A stretch of 64,000 nt of DNA. Origin: Mycetohabitans rhizoxinica HKI 454. Lineage in GTDB: Bacteria; Pseudomonadota; Gammaproteobacteria; Burkholderiales; Burkholderiaceae. Shown here piece by piece: positions 29,162 to 40,251 of this stretch (the stretch's first letter is position 1; each line of letters begins with the position of its first letter). A program made the position numbers and the translations under genes. A model generated the notes under the pieces. It saw nothing but the letters and a program-made list of their open reading frames with translations. It was not told the DNA's origin and made no database searches. Location: positions 1,205,616-1,269,615 of the forward strand of contig NC_014722.1 in NCBI RefSeq assembly GCF_000198775.1. Reading direction: 5' to 3'.

Positions 29162-30496
29162 ATGAAGCCCGTAATCGCCCTTGTTGGGCGCCCTAATGTG
29201 GGGAAATCCACGCTGTTCAACCGGTTGACGCGCTCGCGCGATGCGCTTGTCGCGGATCTGCCCGGGCTTACGCGCGACCGCCATTATGGCGAGGGCCGCG
29301 TCGGCGAGCGGCCGTACCTGGTCGTCGATACGGGTGGCTTCGAACCGGTCGCCAAGGACGGCATTCTGCATGAGATGGCTCGGCAGACGCGTCAGGCGGT
29401 CGAGGAGGCCGACGTGGTCGTGTTCGTCGTCGATGGCCGCAACGGCCTCGCGCCGCAGGACAAGACGATCGCCGACTATCTGCGCAAGACGGGCCGCCCG
29501 ATCTTCCTGGTCGTCAACAAAGCCGAGGGCATGAAGTACAGCGCGGTGGCCGCGGACTTCTATGAACTTGGCCTAGGCGATCCACGCGCAATCTCCGCCG
29601 CGCACGGCGACGGTGTCAGCGAGATGATTGGACAGGCGCTCGCCGTCGCCTATGCGGATCGTGCGCCGCACGATGAAGCGCACGCGGGCCACGGCGTGAA
29701 AATCGCCATCGTCGGCCGGCCCAATGTTGGTAAGTCGACTTTGGTCAATGCGTTGCTCGGCGAGGAGCGCGTCATTGCGTTCGATCTGCCCGGCACGACG
29801 CGCGATTCGATTTACATCGACTTCGAGCGCCAGGGCCGCCCGTATACGCTGATCGACACGGCCGGGCTGCGCAAGCGCGGCAAGGTGTTCGAGGCGGTCG
29901 AGAAGTTCTCGGTGGTCAAGACGCTGCAATCGATCGCCGACGCCAACGTGGTGATCCTGCTGCTCGACGCGCGGCAGGATATCTCGGAACAGGACGCGCA
30001 TATTGCCGGCTTTGTCGTCGAGCAGGGCCGCGCGCTCGTGATTGGCGTGAACAAATGGGACGGCCTGGATGAGCACGTGCGCGAGCGCACCAAGGCCGAC
30101 TTGGCGCGCAAGCTCAAATTCCTCGACTTCGCGAAGTCACATTACATTTCGGCGGCGGAAAAGACGGGGATTGGTGCGCTGTTGCGCTCGGTGGATGCCG
30201 CCTATGCGGCCGCAATGGCCAAGCTGCCGACGCCGAAGCTCACGCGGGCGCTGATCGACGCCGTGCAGTTCCAGCAGCCGCGGCGCCGCGGTCCGGTCCG
30301 CCCAAAGTTGCGTTATGCGCACCAAGGGGGGCAGAATCCGCCGATCATCGTGATCCACGGCAATGCGTTGGATGCGATCACTGATACGTATAAACGTTAC
30401 CTCGAAGGCCGGTTTCGCGAAACTTTTGGTCTCACCGGCACTCCATTGCGCATAGAGTTTCGTTCGAGCCGGAACCCTTATGCGGACAAAGACTGA
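29162..30496 (+). CDS. der: Ribosome assembly GTPase Der (EngA)
   Basis: A 444-residue protein with two tandem GTPase domains. Both show the G1 motif GRPNVGKST (about residues 8-16 and 183-191), and they have G3 motifs DTGGF and DTAGL and G4 motifs NKAEG and NKWDG. A KH-like C-terminal domain follows. Der is essential for 50S subunit maturation. The double G-domain layout is unique to this family. Confidence 0.98.
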   Translation: MKPVIALVGRPNVGKSTLFNRLTRSRDALVADLPGLTRDRHYGEGRVGERPYLVVDTGGFEPVAKDGILHEMARQTRQAVEEADVVVFVVDGRNGLAPQDKTIADYLRKTGRPIFLVVNKAEGMKYSAVAADFYELGLGDPRAISAAHGDGVSEMIGQALAVAYADRAPHDEAHAGHGVKIAIVGRPNVGKSTLVNALLGEERVIAFDLPGTTRDSIYIDFERQGRPYTLIDTAGLRKRGKVFEAVEKFSVVKTLQSIADANVVILLLDARQDISEQDAHIAGFVVEQGRALVIGVNKWDGLDEHVRERTKADLARKLKFLDFAKSHYISAAEKTGIGALLRSVDAAYAAAMAKLPTPKLTRALIDAVQFQQPRRRGPVRPKLRYAHQGGQNPPIIVIHGNALDAITDTYKRYLEGRFRETFGLTGTPLRIEFRSSRNPYADKD

Positions 30497-30523
30497 ATGT
30501 GCGGCGATGGTCCGGCCGGCAAC

Positions 30524-30551
30524 TTTACGGCCTCGAAAATTCGGCTATAGT
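30524..30551 (+). promoter_or_regulatory. Candidate hfq promoter
   Basis: TTTACG (30524-30529) and TATAGT (30546-30551) are separated by 16 bases. Transcription would start near 30558 and give a leader of about 65 bases before hfq, placing hfq-hflX-hflK-hflC under a promoter separate from der. Confidence 0.5.
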
Positions 30552-30625
30552 GTAGCAATTGGCGGCGTTTCCTTTTTCTCGTCGCCGATATGATTAATTT
30601 GCAAAAAACAACCTCGGAGTTTGCT

Positions 30626-30862
30626 ATGAGCAACAAAGGGCAACTGTTACAAGACCCGTTTTTGAACGCATTGCGCAAGGAGCATGTGCCGGTGTCGATT
30701 TATCTCGTCAACGGTATCAAGCTGCAAGGCAATATCGAATCGTTCGACCAATATGTGGTGTTGCTCCGCAATACTGTTACGCAAATGGTGTACAAGCACG
30801 CGATCTCAACCGTCGTGCCCGCACGCCCGGTGAACTTCCATCCCGATTCGGAAGGCTCGTGA
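30626..30862 (+). CDS. hfq: RNA chaperone Hfq
   Basis: A 78-residue protein with the Sm fold: [35 protein letters not shown] (Sm1) and [11 protein letters not shown] (Sm2, with the YKH uridine-binding motif). It forms a hexamer that pairs small RNAs with mRNAs. It is preceded by GGAG; an in-frame ATG at 30590 would add twelve residues foreign to the family and is rejected. The C-terminal tail is short, unlike the E. coli protein. Confidence 0.98.
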   Translation: MSNKGQLLQDPFLNALRKEHVPVSIYLVNGIKLQGNIESFDQYVVLLRNTVTQMVYKHAISTVVPARPVNFHPDSEGS

Positions 30863-30929
30863 TCCGATTGTCCGGCGGGCGCAGCCAGCCGGCCTGGCGC
30901 CTGTCTTCCACTCTAACTGTTTCATCAAT

Positions 30930-32177
30930 TTGATCAACGCAGCGCTTGTCAGCATAGATTTCGGAAAGATCGATTTTCAGGCCAGTCTTGAAGAGTTGAG
31001 CCTGCTCGCCACCAGTGCCGGGGCTCACCCGGTGCTGACACTGACGGGCCGGCGCTCGAGCCCGGATGCCGCGCACTTTATCGGCAGCGGCAAGGTCGAG
31101 GAGCTTCGACTCGGCGCACAGGCTAACGACGTCGATATTGTCATTTTCAACCACGCATTGTCGCCCGCACAGCAGCGTAACCTGGAGCATGAGCTTGAGC
31201 GGCGTGTTGTCGATCGCACCAGTCTGATTCTCGATATCTTCGCGCAACGCGCGCGCAGCCATGAAGGCAAGCTGCAGGTGGAGCTGGCGCAGCTGCAATA
31301 TCTGTCCACGCGCTTGGTTCGAGCGTGGACCCACCTGGAGCGGCAAAAAGGCGGGATCGGCTTGCGCGGCCCAGGCGAGACGCAGCTGGAAACTGACCGG
31401 CGGCTGATTGGCGAGCGCATCAAGATGTTGCGCGGCAAGCTGCGCAAGCTGCAGCGCCAGCATGGCACGCAGCGTCGGCAGCGCGAGCGCAATCGCACGC
31501 TGTCGGTGTCGTTGGTTGGCTATACGAACGCTGGCAAGTCAACGTTGTTCAACGCGCTGACCAAGGCGCAAGCCTATGCGGCTGACCAGTTGTTCGCGAC
31601 ACTGGATACGACGTCGCGCCGCGTCTATCTCGGCGAAGCGGGCAATGTCGTGGTTTCCGACACGGTCGGCTTTATCCGAGACTTGCCGCACCAACTGGTC
31701 GCGGCGTTTCGCGCCACGCTGGAGGAAACCGTGCATGCGGACCTGCTGCTGCATATCGTCGATGCCGCCAGCGCGGTGCGCGCGGATCAGATCGAGCAGG
31801 TCAACGACGTGCTGCGCGAGATCGGCGCGGCATCGATCCCGCAGATTCTCGTGTTCAACAAGATCGACCAGGTGCCTGAGTTGGCGAGCCGGGCCGATCG
31901 GGTTGAAAGGAACGAGTATGGTAATATCACGCGCGTTTTTCTGAGTGCGCGAACCGGGCAGGGACTCGACGCGTTGCGCGACGCGGTGGCCGAGGTGGCG
32001 CTCGGTGCGCAGGCGTTCAAGCGGGATCCGGACGGCATGGGCGCCGACGATCACGGCCCGCGTTGCGACGCCGAGGGTTCGCACTCGGACGAGGCCGGGG
32101 CGACGGCCGGCGCCAATGCATCCGACGACGAGCGCGTTCGCCAAGCGAGCCGCAGTGTCCACCAACAGCGTATCTGA
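30930..32177 (+). CDS. hflX: Ribosome-associated GTPase HflX
   Basis: A 415-residue protein with the HflX N-terminal domain (including GRRSSPDAAHFIGSGKVEEL), the coiled linker and glycine-rich GIGLRGPGETQLETDRR, then a GTPase domain with G1 GYTNAGKST near residue 193 and G4 NKID. HflX splits stalled or heat-damaged ribosomes. The start is a TTG (30930-30932) without a visible ribosome-binding site, and no in-frame ATG lies close upstream. The 50-residue C-terminal tail after the G domain is poorly conserved. It follows hfq as usual. Confidence 0.94.
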   Translation: MINAALVSIDFGKIDFQASLEELSLLATSAGAHPVLTLTGRRSSPDAAHFIGSGKVEELRLGAQANDVDIVIFNHALSPAQQRNLEHELERRVVDRTSLILDIFAQRARSHEGKLQVELAQLQYLSTRLVRAWTHLERQKGGIGLRGPGETQLETDRRLIGERIKMLRGKLRKLQRQHGTQRRQRERNRTLSVSLVGYTNAGKSTLFNALTKAQAYAADQLFATLDTTSRRVYLGEAGNVVVSDTVGFIRDLPHQLVAAFRATLEETVHADLLLHIVDAASAVRADQIEQVNDVLREIGAASIPQILVFNKIDQVPELASRADRVERNEYGNITRVFLSARTGQGLDALRDAVAEVALGAQAFKRDPDGMGADDHGPRCDAEGSHSDEAGATAGANASDDERVRQASRSVHQQRI

Positions 32178-32207
32178 CAACTGCATTCTGCAATAACCGG
32201 CTGTGAC

Positions 32208-33560
32208 ATGGTGAACGACAAGAATATCCGAAGTACGTGGCAGCGCGCGCGTGCTGTCTTTTCAATCAATGATCCGCGCTGGGGCCGGGGCCAGGGGGGC
32301 AACGATGCGTCCCGGCGTCCGCAGGATCAGCGCAACGGTGGCAAGGACGGCCAGGAAGGTCCGCCCGACCTGGACGAGTTGTGGCGCGACTTCAATCGCC
32401 GGATTAACCGGCTGTTCGGTCGCAAGGGTGGTGGCGACGGCGGCAGCCCAGGCCCGGCGAACCTAGGTAACGGCCGCGGCGGGCATCTGGGCCTGGGGGT
32501 TGTCGTCGGCGTGCTGGTTGCGATCTACTTGGCCAGTGGCGTCTATATCGTGCAGGAAGGGCAGGCCGGTGTCGTGCTGCAGTTCGGCAAGTACAAGTAC
32601 ACGACCGGCGCGGGGATCCAGTGGCGGCTGCCGTATCCGTTCCAGAGCAATGAGATTGTCAACATGTCGCAGGTGCGCTCGGTCGAGATCGGCCGCGACA
32701 ACATGATCCGCTCGACGAACCTGAAGGATATGTCGATGCTGACCAAGGACGAGAACATCATCGACGTGCGTTTTGCGGTCCAGTATCGCGTGAAGGATCC
32801 GGCCGCGTTCCTGTTCCACAACGTCGACGCGGAAGGCACGGTGACGCAGGCCGCCGAGACCGCAGTGCGCGAGATCGTCGGCAAGAACACAATGGACTAT
32901 GTACTGTATGAGGGACGCGAGCAGGTCGCGCTGCAATTGTCGCAGCAGATCCAGCGGATCCTGGACCAGTACAAGACGGGCATTATCGTGAGCAGCGTGA
33001 CGATGCAGAGCGTGCAGCCGCCGCAGCAGGTGCAATCCGCTTTCGACGACGCAGTGAAAGCCGGGCAGGATCGCGAGCGCGCGAAGAACGAGGCGCTGGC
33101 CTATGCGAACAACGTGGTGCCGCTCGCGCAGGGCACTGCCGCGCGGATGGTAGCGGACGCGCACGGCTATCGCGCGCGCGTGGTGGCCCAGGCCGAGGGT
33201 GACGCCGCACGCTTCAAGCAAGTGCAAGCCGAGTACGCGAAGGCGCCGGCTGTCACACGCGAACGAATGTACCTGGACACGATGCAACAAGTCTACTCAA
33301 ACGCAACGAAGGTGATCGTGGACAGCAAAGCCAGCAGCAATCTGCTGTACCTGCCGCTGGACAAGGTATTGGCGCAGCATCGCGCGCACGCGCAAGGGGG
33401 CGCGAGCCCGAGTGCGCCGGACAACGGCGCGCAGGGTGGGGCGTCGCCGGCCGGCGGGCCAGCCGTGCCAGCGCAAGCGATGCCGGGTGCGTCTGTCGGC
33501 GGCGACGTGAGTCGTTCCCGGGACTTGTTTCGTCGTCGCGGCCGCGACGACGGTCAATAA
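32208..33560 (+). CDS. hflK: FtsH protease modulator subunit HflK
   Basis: A 450-residue bitopic inner-membrane protein. The cytosolic glycine- and arginine-rich N-terminus (SINDPRWGRGQGG) precedes one membrane helix (about 90-110), then the periplasmic SPFH/band 7 domain and a coiled-coil region, and a disordered C-terminus of about 65 residues. HflK and HflC assemble into a large cage around FtsH. It starts 30 bases after hflX and is followed 12 bases later by hflC. Confidence 0.96.
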   Translation: MVNDKNIRSTWQRARAVFSINDPRWGRGQGGNDASRRPQDQRNGGKDGQEGPPDLDELWRDFNRRINRLFGRKGGGDGGSPGPANLGNGRGGHLGLGVVVGVLVAIYLASGVYIVQEGQAGVVLQFGKYKYTTGAGIQWRLPYPFQSNEIVNMSQVRSVEIGRDNMIRSTNLKDMSMLTKDENIIDVRFAVQYRVKDPAAFLFHNVDAEGTVTQAAETAVREIVGKNTMDYVLYEGREQVALQLSQQIQRILDQYKTGIIVSSVTMQSVQPPQQVQSAFDDAVKAGQDRERAKNEALAYANNVVPLAQGTAARMVADAHGYRARVVAQAEGDAARFKQVQAEYAKAPAVTRERMYLDTMQQVYSNATKVIVDSKASSNLLYLPLDKVLAQHRAHAQGGASPSAPDNGAQGGASPAGGPAVPAQAMPGASVGGDVSRSRDLFRRRGRDDGQ

Positions 33561-33572
33561 GAGGGGCAGACT

Positions 33573-34490
33573 ATGAATCGAATCATCGCCCTCGTCGTTG
33601 CCGTGCTCGTCGTGTTGTTCGTCGGCTCCTCGATGATCTTTGTCGTCGACCAGCGCAAGTACGCGATCGTGTTCGCGTTCGGCGAGGTCAAGCAGATCAT
33701 CTCGGCGCCCGGCCTACACTTGAAGGCGCCGCCGCCGTTCCAAAACGTGATCTATATGGACAAGCGCATCCAGACGATCGACAACCCGGAAGCGGACCGC
33801 TACATCACTGCGGAAAAGAAGAATCTGCTGGTTGACCTGTTCGTCAAATGGCGGATTGTCGATCCGCGCAAGTTCTACATCAGTTTCCGCGGCGACGCGT
33901 CACTCGCGCAGGACCGGTTGACCCAAGTCATCCGCGCGGCGCTGAACGAGGAGTTCACCAAACGCACGGTCTCGGAGGTGGTCTCCAACGAGCGCGAGGT
34001 CGTGATGCAGGCGGTGCGCAAGAAGGTCGAGCGCGACGCATCGAACCTGGGCATCGACATCGTCGACGTGCGGCTGCGCCGCGTCGATTTGCTCGAGAAC
34101 ATCAGCGAATCGGTCTACCAGCGGATGAAGGCGGAGCGCCAGCAAGTCGCCAACGAGCAGCGCTCGACGGGTGCCGCCGAGGCCGAACGCATTCGTGCCG
34201 ATGCGGACAAGCAGCGTGAAGTGGTGATCGCCGAAGCGTATAAGCAGGCGCAGGAGATCAAAGGGGACGGCGATGCCAAGGCTGCCGCGATCTATGCGAA
34301 CGCATTCGGCCGGGACCCGCAATTCTATGCGTTCTACCAGAGCCTGGAGGCCTATCGGCGCAGCATTGGCAACGGGGATATCGTGGTCGCGGATCCGAAC
34401 AGCGAATTCTTCCGCTTCATGAAAAATCCCGCCGGCGCGGCGGTGGGCGGCGCTGCGGCCACGCCTGCCGCGCCGGGTCGCAGACACTAG
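33573..34490 (+). CDS. hflC: FtsH protease modulator subunit HflC
   Basis: A 305-residue partner of HflK with an N-terminal membrane anchor (IIALVVAVLVVLFVGSSM) and an SPFH/band 7 domain (about 20-230), including NLGIDIVDVRLRRVDL. The C-terminus is Ala/Gly-rich. The 12-base gap to hflK, with AGGGG before the ATG, shows cotranscription and matched synthesis of the two subunits. Confidence 0.96.
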   Translation: MNRIIALVVAVLVVLFVGSSMIFVVDQRKYAIVFAFGEVKQIISAPGLHLKAPPPFQNVIYMDKRIQTIDNPEADRYITAEKKNLLVDLFVKWRIVDPRKFYISFRGDASLAQDRLTQVIRAALNEEFTKRTVSEVVSNEREVVMQAVRKKVERDASNLGIDIVDVRLRRVDLLENISESVYQRMKAERQQVANEQRSTGAAEAERIRADADKQREVVIAEAYKQAQEIKGDGDAKAAAIYANAFGRDPQFYAFYQSLEAYRRSIGNGDIVVADPNSEFFRFMKNPAGAAVGGAAATPAAPGRRH

Positions 34491-34552
34491 ACGCACGAGC
34501 GCCGCGCGGGCATGCGGCGTGTGTGCCCGCGCGAAAAAAAAGAAGCAGGCCC

Positions 34553-34738
34553 ATGGCCGCCACACTCTTGCTCGCCATTGCGCTGATGCTAATCATCGAA
34601 GGGATTTTCCCATTCGTGTCGCCGGCGCGGTGGCTGGATACGTTTCGTAAAATAACGCAACTGCCGCCGGCACAGGTGCGGCTCGGCGGGTTGATGGCAA
34701 TCGGTTTTGGGTTGCTCCTGCTGATGCTGGCGGCCTGA
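34553..34738 (+). CDS. DUF2065 family small membrane protein
   Basis: A 61-residue protein made of two hydrophobic helices joined by a short polar loop ([24 protein letters not shown]). This matches the DUF2065 (YjeT-like) family that regularly follows hflC. Function is unknown; position suggests a link with HflKC-FtsH. The ATG at 34553 starts at the conserved [13 protein letters not shown], and the in-frame ATG at 34523 would add ten charged residues. Confidence 0.88.
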   Translation: MAATLLLAIALMLIIEGIFPFVSPARWLDTFRKITQLPPAQVRLGGLMAIGFGLLLLMLAA

Positions 34739-34775
34739 TCGCGCTGCGCTGCGTCGCGCCACTGGACTTAAGCTG

Positions 34776-35924
34776 ATGCCGACCTGGTTATTGCCTGAGA
34801 ATATCGCCGACGTGTTGCCCGCCGAGGCACGTAAGCTTGAGGAATTGCGTCGCGTGCTGCTCGACCGTTTCCGTTCGTATGGCTACGAGATGGTCATGCC
34901 GCCGCTGCTCGAATACCTCGAGTCATTGCTGACGGGCAGCGGTAGCGACCTAGCGTTGCGCACATTTAAGCTGGTCGACCAGTTATCCGGCCACACGCTG
35001 GGGCTGCGCGCGGACATCACGCCGCAGGTATCGCGTATCGACGCACACTTGCTGAATCGGCAGGGCGTCACGCGGCTGTGCTATGCGGGGCACGTGTTGC
35101 ACACGCGTCCCCGTGGCCTGCATGCGACGCGTGAGCAGATCCAGATTGGAGCCGAAATCTACGGGTATGCAGGCTTGGAGGCGGATGTCGAAATCCAGCA
35201 GCTGATGCTCGATAGCCTGCGGCTCGCCGGTCTCGGGCCGGTGCGACTGGACCTGTGCCATGCGGGCGTGCTGGCCGCGCTGCTGGACGCCGACGAGCGC
35301 GCGGCCGGGCTAGGCCCCGCGCTGTACGCGGCGCTGGCCGGCAAGGATGTGCCCCGGCTGGATGAGCTTACGCGTGACCTGGCGAAGCCGGTGCGCGACG
35401 CGCTGCTCGCGTTGCCAATGCTGTACGGCGACGCGTCAGTGATCGACGAGGCGCGCGCGCAACTTCCTGCATGGCCTGCGCTCACGCGCGCGCTCGATGA
35501 GCTTGCGTTTCTTGCCGCGCAGATTGGCGATGCGCACGTGGCGATCGACCTAGCCGACTTGCGTGGCTACGCGTATCACAGCGGCGTGATGTTTTGCGCG
35601 TATGTCGATGGCGTGCCGAACGCCGTGGCGCGCGGCGGGCGCTATGATCATGTTGGCCACGCGTACGGGCGTGCGCGGGCGGCGACCGGGTTTTCGCTGG
35701 ACTTGCGCGAGGTGGCGCGGATTTCGCCGCGGCAGGCACGCTCCAGTGCCATTCTGGCGCCGTGGAATCACGACGCGGCGTTGCGGGCCACCGTAGCGGC
35801 GTTGCGCGATAGCGGTGAGACGGTGATTCAGGCGTTGCCCGGCCACGAGCATACGCTGGACGAATTCGCCTGCGACCGCGTGCTCGTGCAGCGGGGCGAC
35901 GCGTGGACCGTCGAGCCGCGCTGA
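34776..35924 (+). CDS. hisZ: ATP phosphoribosyltransferase regulatory subunit
   Basis: A 382-residue paralog of histidyl-tRNA synthetase. It keeps the class II core ([25 protein letters not shown] and the [13 protein letters not shown] region) but lacks the anticodon-binding domain and true HisS signatures. HisZ pairs with a short HisG to make the first enzyme of histidine synthesis. It is 37 bases after the DUF2065 gene and before purA, the usual Burkholderia order. Confidence 0.95.
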   Translation: MPTWLLPENIADVLPAEARKLEELRRVLLDRFRSYGYEMVMPPLLEYLESLLTGSGSDLALRTFKLVDQLSGHTLGLRADITPQVSRIDAHLLNRQGVTRLCYAGHVLHTRPRGLHATREQIQIGAEIYGYAGLEADVEIQQLMLDSLRLAGLGPVRLDLCHAGVLAALLDADERAAGLGPALYAALAGKDVPRLDELTRDLAKPVRDALLALPMLYGDASVIDEARAQLPAWPALTRALDELAFLAAQIGDAHVAIDLADLRGYAYHSGVMFCAYVDGVPNAVARGGRYDHVGHAYGRARAATGFSLDLREVARISPRQARSSAILAPWNHDAALRATVAALRDSGETVIQALPGHEHTLDEFACDRVLVQRGDAWTVEPR

Positions 35925-35980
35925 AGACGGTGCATATGCCGGCTGCCTAAAAAAACGGCAGTCGTGTGCACGAACCTAGG

Positions 35981-37378
<1,398 letters not shown>

Positions 37379-37401
37379 TACTGCGCGATTCCGATATTCC
37401 T

Positions 37402-37977
37402 ATGATGAAAGAACTGAGTTCGGACCCGCGCAATGACGACCAGCACCTGTGGATCGGCTGGGACGATTATCATCGGCTGGTCGAGCGGCTTGCGTTGATG
37501 GTGCACGAGTCGGGCTGGAAGTTCGACAAGATTCTGTGCCTGGCGCGTGGCGGGTTGCGTGTCGGCGACCAGTTGTCGCGGATCTATGATCTGCCGTTGG
37601 CCATTCTCGCCACGAGCTCGTATCGCGAGGCTGCGGGCACGCAGCAGGGCGATCTCGATATCGCGCAGTACATCACGATGACGCGCGGCGAGTTGTCTGG
37701 CAATGTGTTGCTGGTTGACGATCTCGTCGATTCGGGCGTCACGTTGGCGCGCGTGCAGGAGCATTTGAAGGAGCGGTATCCGGCCATTACGGCGGTGCGC
37801 TCGGCGGTACTGTGGTACAAGGCATGCTCGAAGGTGAAGCCGGATTACTTCGTCCAGCACCTGCCGACCAATCCGTGGATCCATCAGCCGTTTGAGGAAT
37901 GGGACACGGTGCGTCCGCACAACCTGGCCGCGTGGATCAAGCGCGGCACCGGCGGTACCGCGCCGGCAAGCGCGTGA
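37402..37977 (+). CDS. Phosphoribosyltransferase, xanthine/guanine type I
   Basis: A 191-residue protein with the type I PRPP-binding motif VLLVDDLVDSGVTL (about residues 105-118) and CLARGGLRVGDQLSR upstream. This resembles Gpt-like purine salvage enzymes. Being 23 bases after purA supports a role in purine salvage, with guanine, xanthine or hypoxanthine as the base. The exact base cannot be decided. A terminator follows at 38018-38044. Confidence 0.85.
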   Translation: MMKELSSDPRNDDQHLWIGWDDYHRLVERLALMVHESGWKFDKILCLARGGLRVGDQLSRIYDLPLAILATSSYREAAGTQQGDLDIAQYITMTRGELSGNVLLVDDLVDSGVTLARVQEHLKERYPAITAVRSAVLWYKACSKVKPDYFVQHLPTNPWIHQPFEEWDTVRPHNLAAWIKRGTGGTAPASA

Positions 37978-38017
37978 TTCGCGCCAGGTGGCGGTATCGG
38001 CAATGGACGAACATAAG

Positions 38018-38044
38018 GCGGCTGCTTCTGGCAGCCGCTTTTTT
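38018..38044 (+). terminator. Rho-independent terminator after the purA operon
   Basis: GCGGCTGC (38018-38025) pairs with GCAGCCGC (38031-38038) over a TTCTG loop and is followed by six T. It closes the purA-phosphoribosyltransferase unit. Confidence 0.93.
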
Positions 38045-38172
38045 ATCGGCGAGAGACGCGGCGTGCGGTCTGTCCCGTAGTCAATCGCAATCGTAATCGG
38101 AACGGCGCCGCAAGCTTCCGTGGTGCGGCAACAGCATCGCGGGCGCGGGCTTACTCCGTGAACCTGCATGGA

Positions 38173-38178
38173 TAGAAT
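38173..38178 (+). promoter_or_regulatory. Candidate -10 box of kup
   Basis: TAGAAT lies 31 bases before the kup ATG at 38210. Transcription would begin near 38185, after an in-frame ATG at 38168, which excludes that ATG as the start. Confidence 0.5.
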
Positions 38179-38209
38179 ATCGCCTCGTTTTCGCGACACG
38201 ACGCCCGAC

Positions 38210-40105
38210 ATGACGAATGCTCTCCACGGTCATCCGATCCGTACCCAACCGTTGCCCGCCTTGACTGTGGCCGCAATCGGCGTCGTGTTCGGCGATATCG
38301 GCACCAGTCCGCTGTATGCGCTGAAGGAGGCTTTCAGTCCGCAGCACGGTATCGCGTTGACGCCGGAGGGCATTCTCGGCGTGATCTCGTTGCTATTCTG
38401 GGCGATTGTCATCGTGGTGTCGTTGAAATACGTGCTTTTCGTGATGCGGGCCGACAACGATGGCGAGGGCGGCGTGCTCGCGCTGATGGCGCTCGCGTTG
38501 CGCGGGTTTGCGCGCGATGGCAAGTGGATCGGCGTGCTAATGGCCTTCGGCATCTTTGGCGCCTGCATGTTCTATGGCGACGCGGTGATCACGCCGGCGA
38601 TCTCGGTGATGTCCGCGGTCGAGGGGTTGGAAATCGCCGCGCCATCGCTCGCGCGTTATGTGCTGCCGATCACGCTGCTAATCCTGATCGCACTGTTCAT
38701 GCTGCAGAAGCATGGCACCGAGGTCGTGGGGCGGCTGTTCGGGCCAGTGATGATCGTCTGGTTCGTCACGCTTGCGCTGCTGGGCCTGTACCATATCGCC
38801 ACCGCGCCTCGTGTAATCGCGGCGCTCAATCCATGGTATGCGATACGCTTCATGCACGACCATGCGGTGCAGGCGTATCATGTGCTCGGCTCGGTATTCC
38901 TCGTGCTCACCGGCGCCGAGGCGCTGTATGCGGATATGGGACACTTCGGCGCGAAACCGATTCGCGTCGCGTGGTATGGAATGGTGATGCCCGCGCTGGT
39001 GCTGAATTACTTCGGACAGGGTGCGTTGTTGCTCAGCGATCCGAGCGCGATCCAGAATCCATTCTATCTGCTCGCGCCGGACTGGGCGCTGCTGCCGCTG
39101 GTGGTGCTCGCCACGGCGGCCACCGTGATCGCGTCGCAGGCGGTAATCTCCGGCGCATTCTCGCTAACCAGCCAAGCGATCCAGCTTGGCTATGTGCCGC
39201 GGATGAAGATCCAGCACACGTCCGCGAGCGCGATTGGGCAGATTTACATCCCGATCGTGAACTGGTTGCTGCTGTTTGTGATCCTTATTATTGTGCTGGG
39301 TTTCAAGAGTTCAGACAATCTTGCGGCGGCCTACGGGATCGCGGTCACCACGACCATGGTAATCACGACGATACTCGCGTGTGTCGTGATGGTGCGCGTT
39401 TGGAACTGGAACAAGCTGTGGGTGGCCACGATTATCCTGGGCTTCATCACGGTTGACCTGTCGTTCTTCGGTGCGAACCTGCTGAAGCTGCGCGAAGGCG
39501 GCTGGCTGCCGTTGCTGATCGGCGCATTCCTATTCTTCCTGCTGATCACCTGGTACAAGGGCCGGCAGATTGTTAAGGAACGTACCGCGGCCGATGGTAT
39601 TCCGCTAATGCCGTTCCTGCAGGGGTTGCTTGCCCATCCGCCGCATCGCGTGTCAGGCTCGGCCATTTATCTGACTGGCAACGAGACGCTGGTGCCAGTC
39701 AGCTTGCTGCATAACCTCAAGCACAACAAGGTGTTGCACGAGCGCACGATCTTCATGACGTTCATCACGCTGGACATCCCGTATGTCGATGACCATCGGC
39801 GCATCGACACCAAGGAGCTTGGCGGCGGGCTATATCGGGTGCGCGTGACGTACGGCTTCAACGAGACACCGGACTTGAATGGCGTGCTTAAGCTGCTCGA
39901 GCAACAGGAAAACATGTCGTTCGATTTGATGGACACGTCGTTCTTCCTCGCGCGGGAAACCGTCGTGCCGACGCAATTGCCGGGCATGTCGGTGTGGCGC
40001 GAGCGGATTTTCGCCTGGATGCACCAGAACGCCGCGAAGCCTACCGACTTTTTCAGCATCCCGGCCAATCGGGTCGTCGAGCTGGGCACAAAAATCGAGA
40101 TTTAG
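38210..40105 (+). CDS. kup: Kup-type potassium uptake transporter
   Basis: A 631-residue K+/H+ symporter with about twelve membrane helices. The first helix carries the family signature [19 protein letters not shown], followed by [18 protein letters not shown]. The C-terminal 170 residues are cytosolic. Kup brings in potassium at low pH or under osmotic stress. The start at 38210 gives the usual family length and lies downstream of the promoter. It converges with tex. Confidence 0.96.
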   Translation: MTNALHGHPIRTQPLPALTVAAIGVVFGDIGTSPLYALKEAFSPQHGIALTPEGILGVISLLFWAIVIVVSLKYVLFVMRADNDGEGGVLALMALALRGFARDGKWIGVLMAFGIFGACMFYGDAVITPAISVMSAVEGLEIAAPSLARYVLPITLLILIALFMLQKHGTEVVGRLFGPVMIVWFVTLALLGLYHIATAPRVIAALNPWYAIRFMHDHAVQAYHVLGSVFLVLTGAEALYADMGHFGAKPIRVAWYGMVMPALVLNYFGQGALLLSDPSAIQNPFYLLAPDWALLPLVVLATAATVIASQAVISGAFSLTSQAIQLGYVPRMKIQHTSASAIGQIYIPIVNWLLLFVILIIVLGFKSSDNLAAAYGIAVTTTMVITTILACVVMVRVWNWNKLWVATIILGFITVDLSFFGANLLKLREGGWLPLLIGAFLFFLLITWYKGRQIVKERTAADGIPLMPFLQGLLAHPPHRVSGSAIYLTGNETLVPVSLLHNLKHNKVLHERTIFMTFITLDIPYVDDHRRIDTKELGGGLYRVRVTYGFNETPDLNGVLKLLEQQENMSFDLMDTSFFLARETVVPTQLPGMSVWRERIFAWMHQNAAKPTDFFSIPANRVVELGTKIEI

Positions 40106-40192
40106 TTGGCCTGCTGCCGCGTGGTATTACCTGCCGCTGTGCTTTAGCGGCCGCGTGGTGCAGAACACGTCGCTGCAGCCGCCGGCGGTGTA

Positions 40193-40246
40193 AGGGTGAA
40201 GGGTGAAGGGTGAAGGCAGCGGCCGGGCAGATAAACCGGCCGCTGC
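40193..40246. repeat. AGGGTGA tandem repeat and strong hairpin between kup and tex
   Basis: AGGGTGA is repeated three times without gaps (40193-40213). Immediately after it, GCAGCGGCCGG (40216-40226) pairs with CCGGCCGCTGC (40236-40246) around a nine-base loop. There is no T run on either side, so this is a stable hairpin that may block readthrough or protect mRNA 3' ends of the two converging genes without being a classic terminator. Confidence 0.6.
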
Positions 40247-40251
40247 ATCCG

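Noticed and set aside
35941..35961. Stem around a run of A upstream of purA as a terminator for hisZ
   Set aside because: The A run is in the loop and no T run follows, so it does not have terminator form on the plus strand.
38168..38209. ATG at 38168 as the kup start
   Set aside because: It overlaps the -10 box TAGAAT; the ATG at 38210 gives the normal family length.
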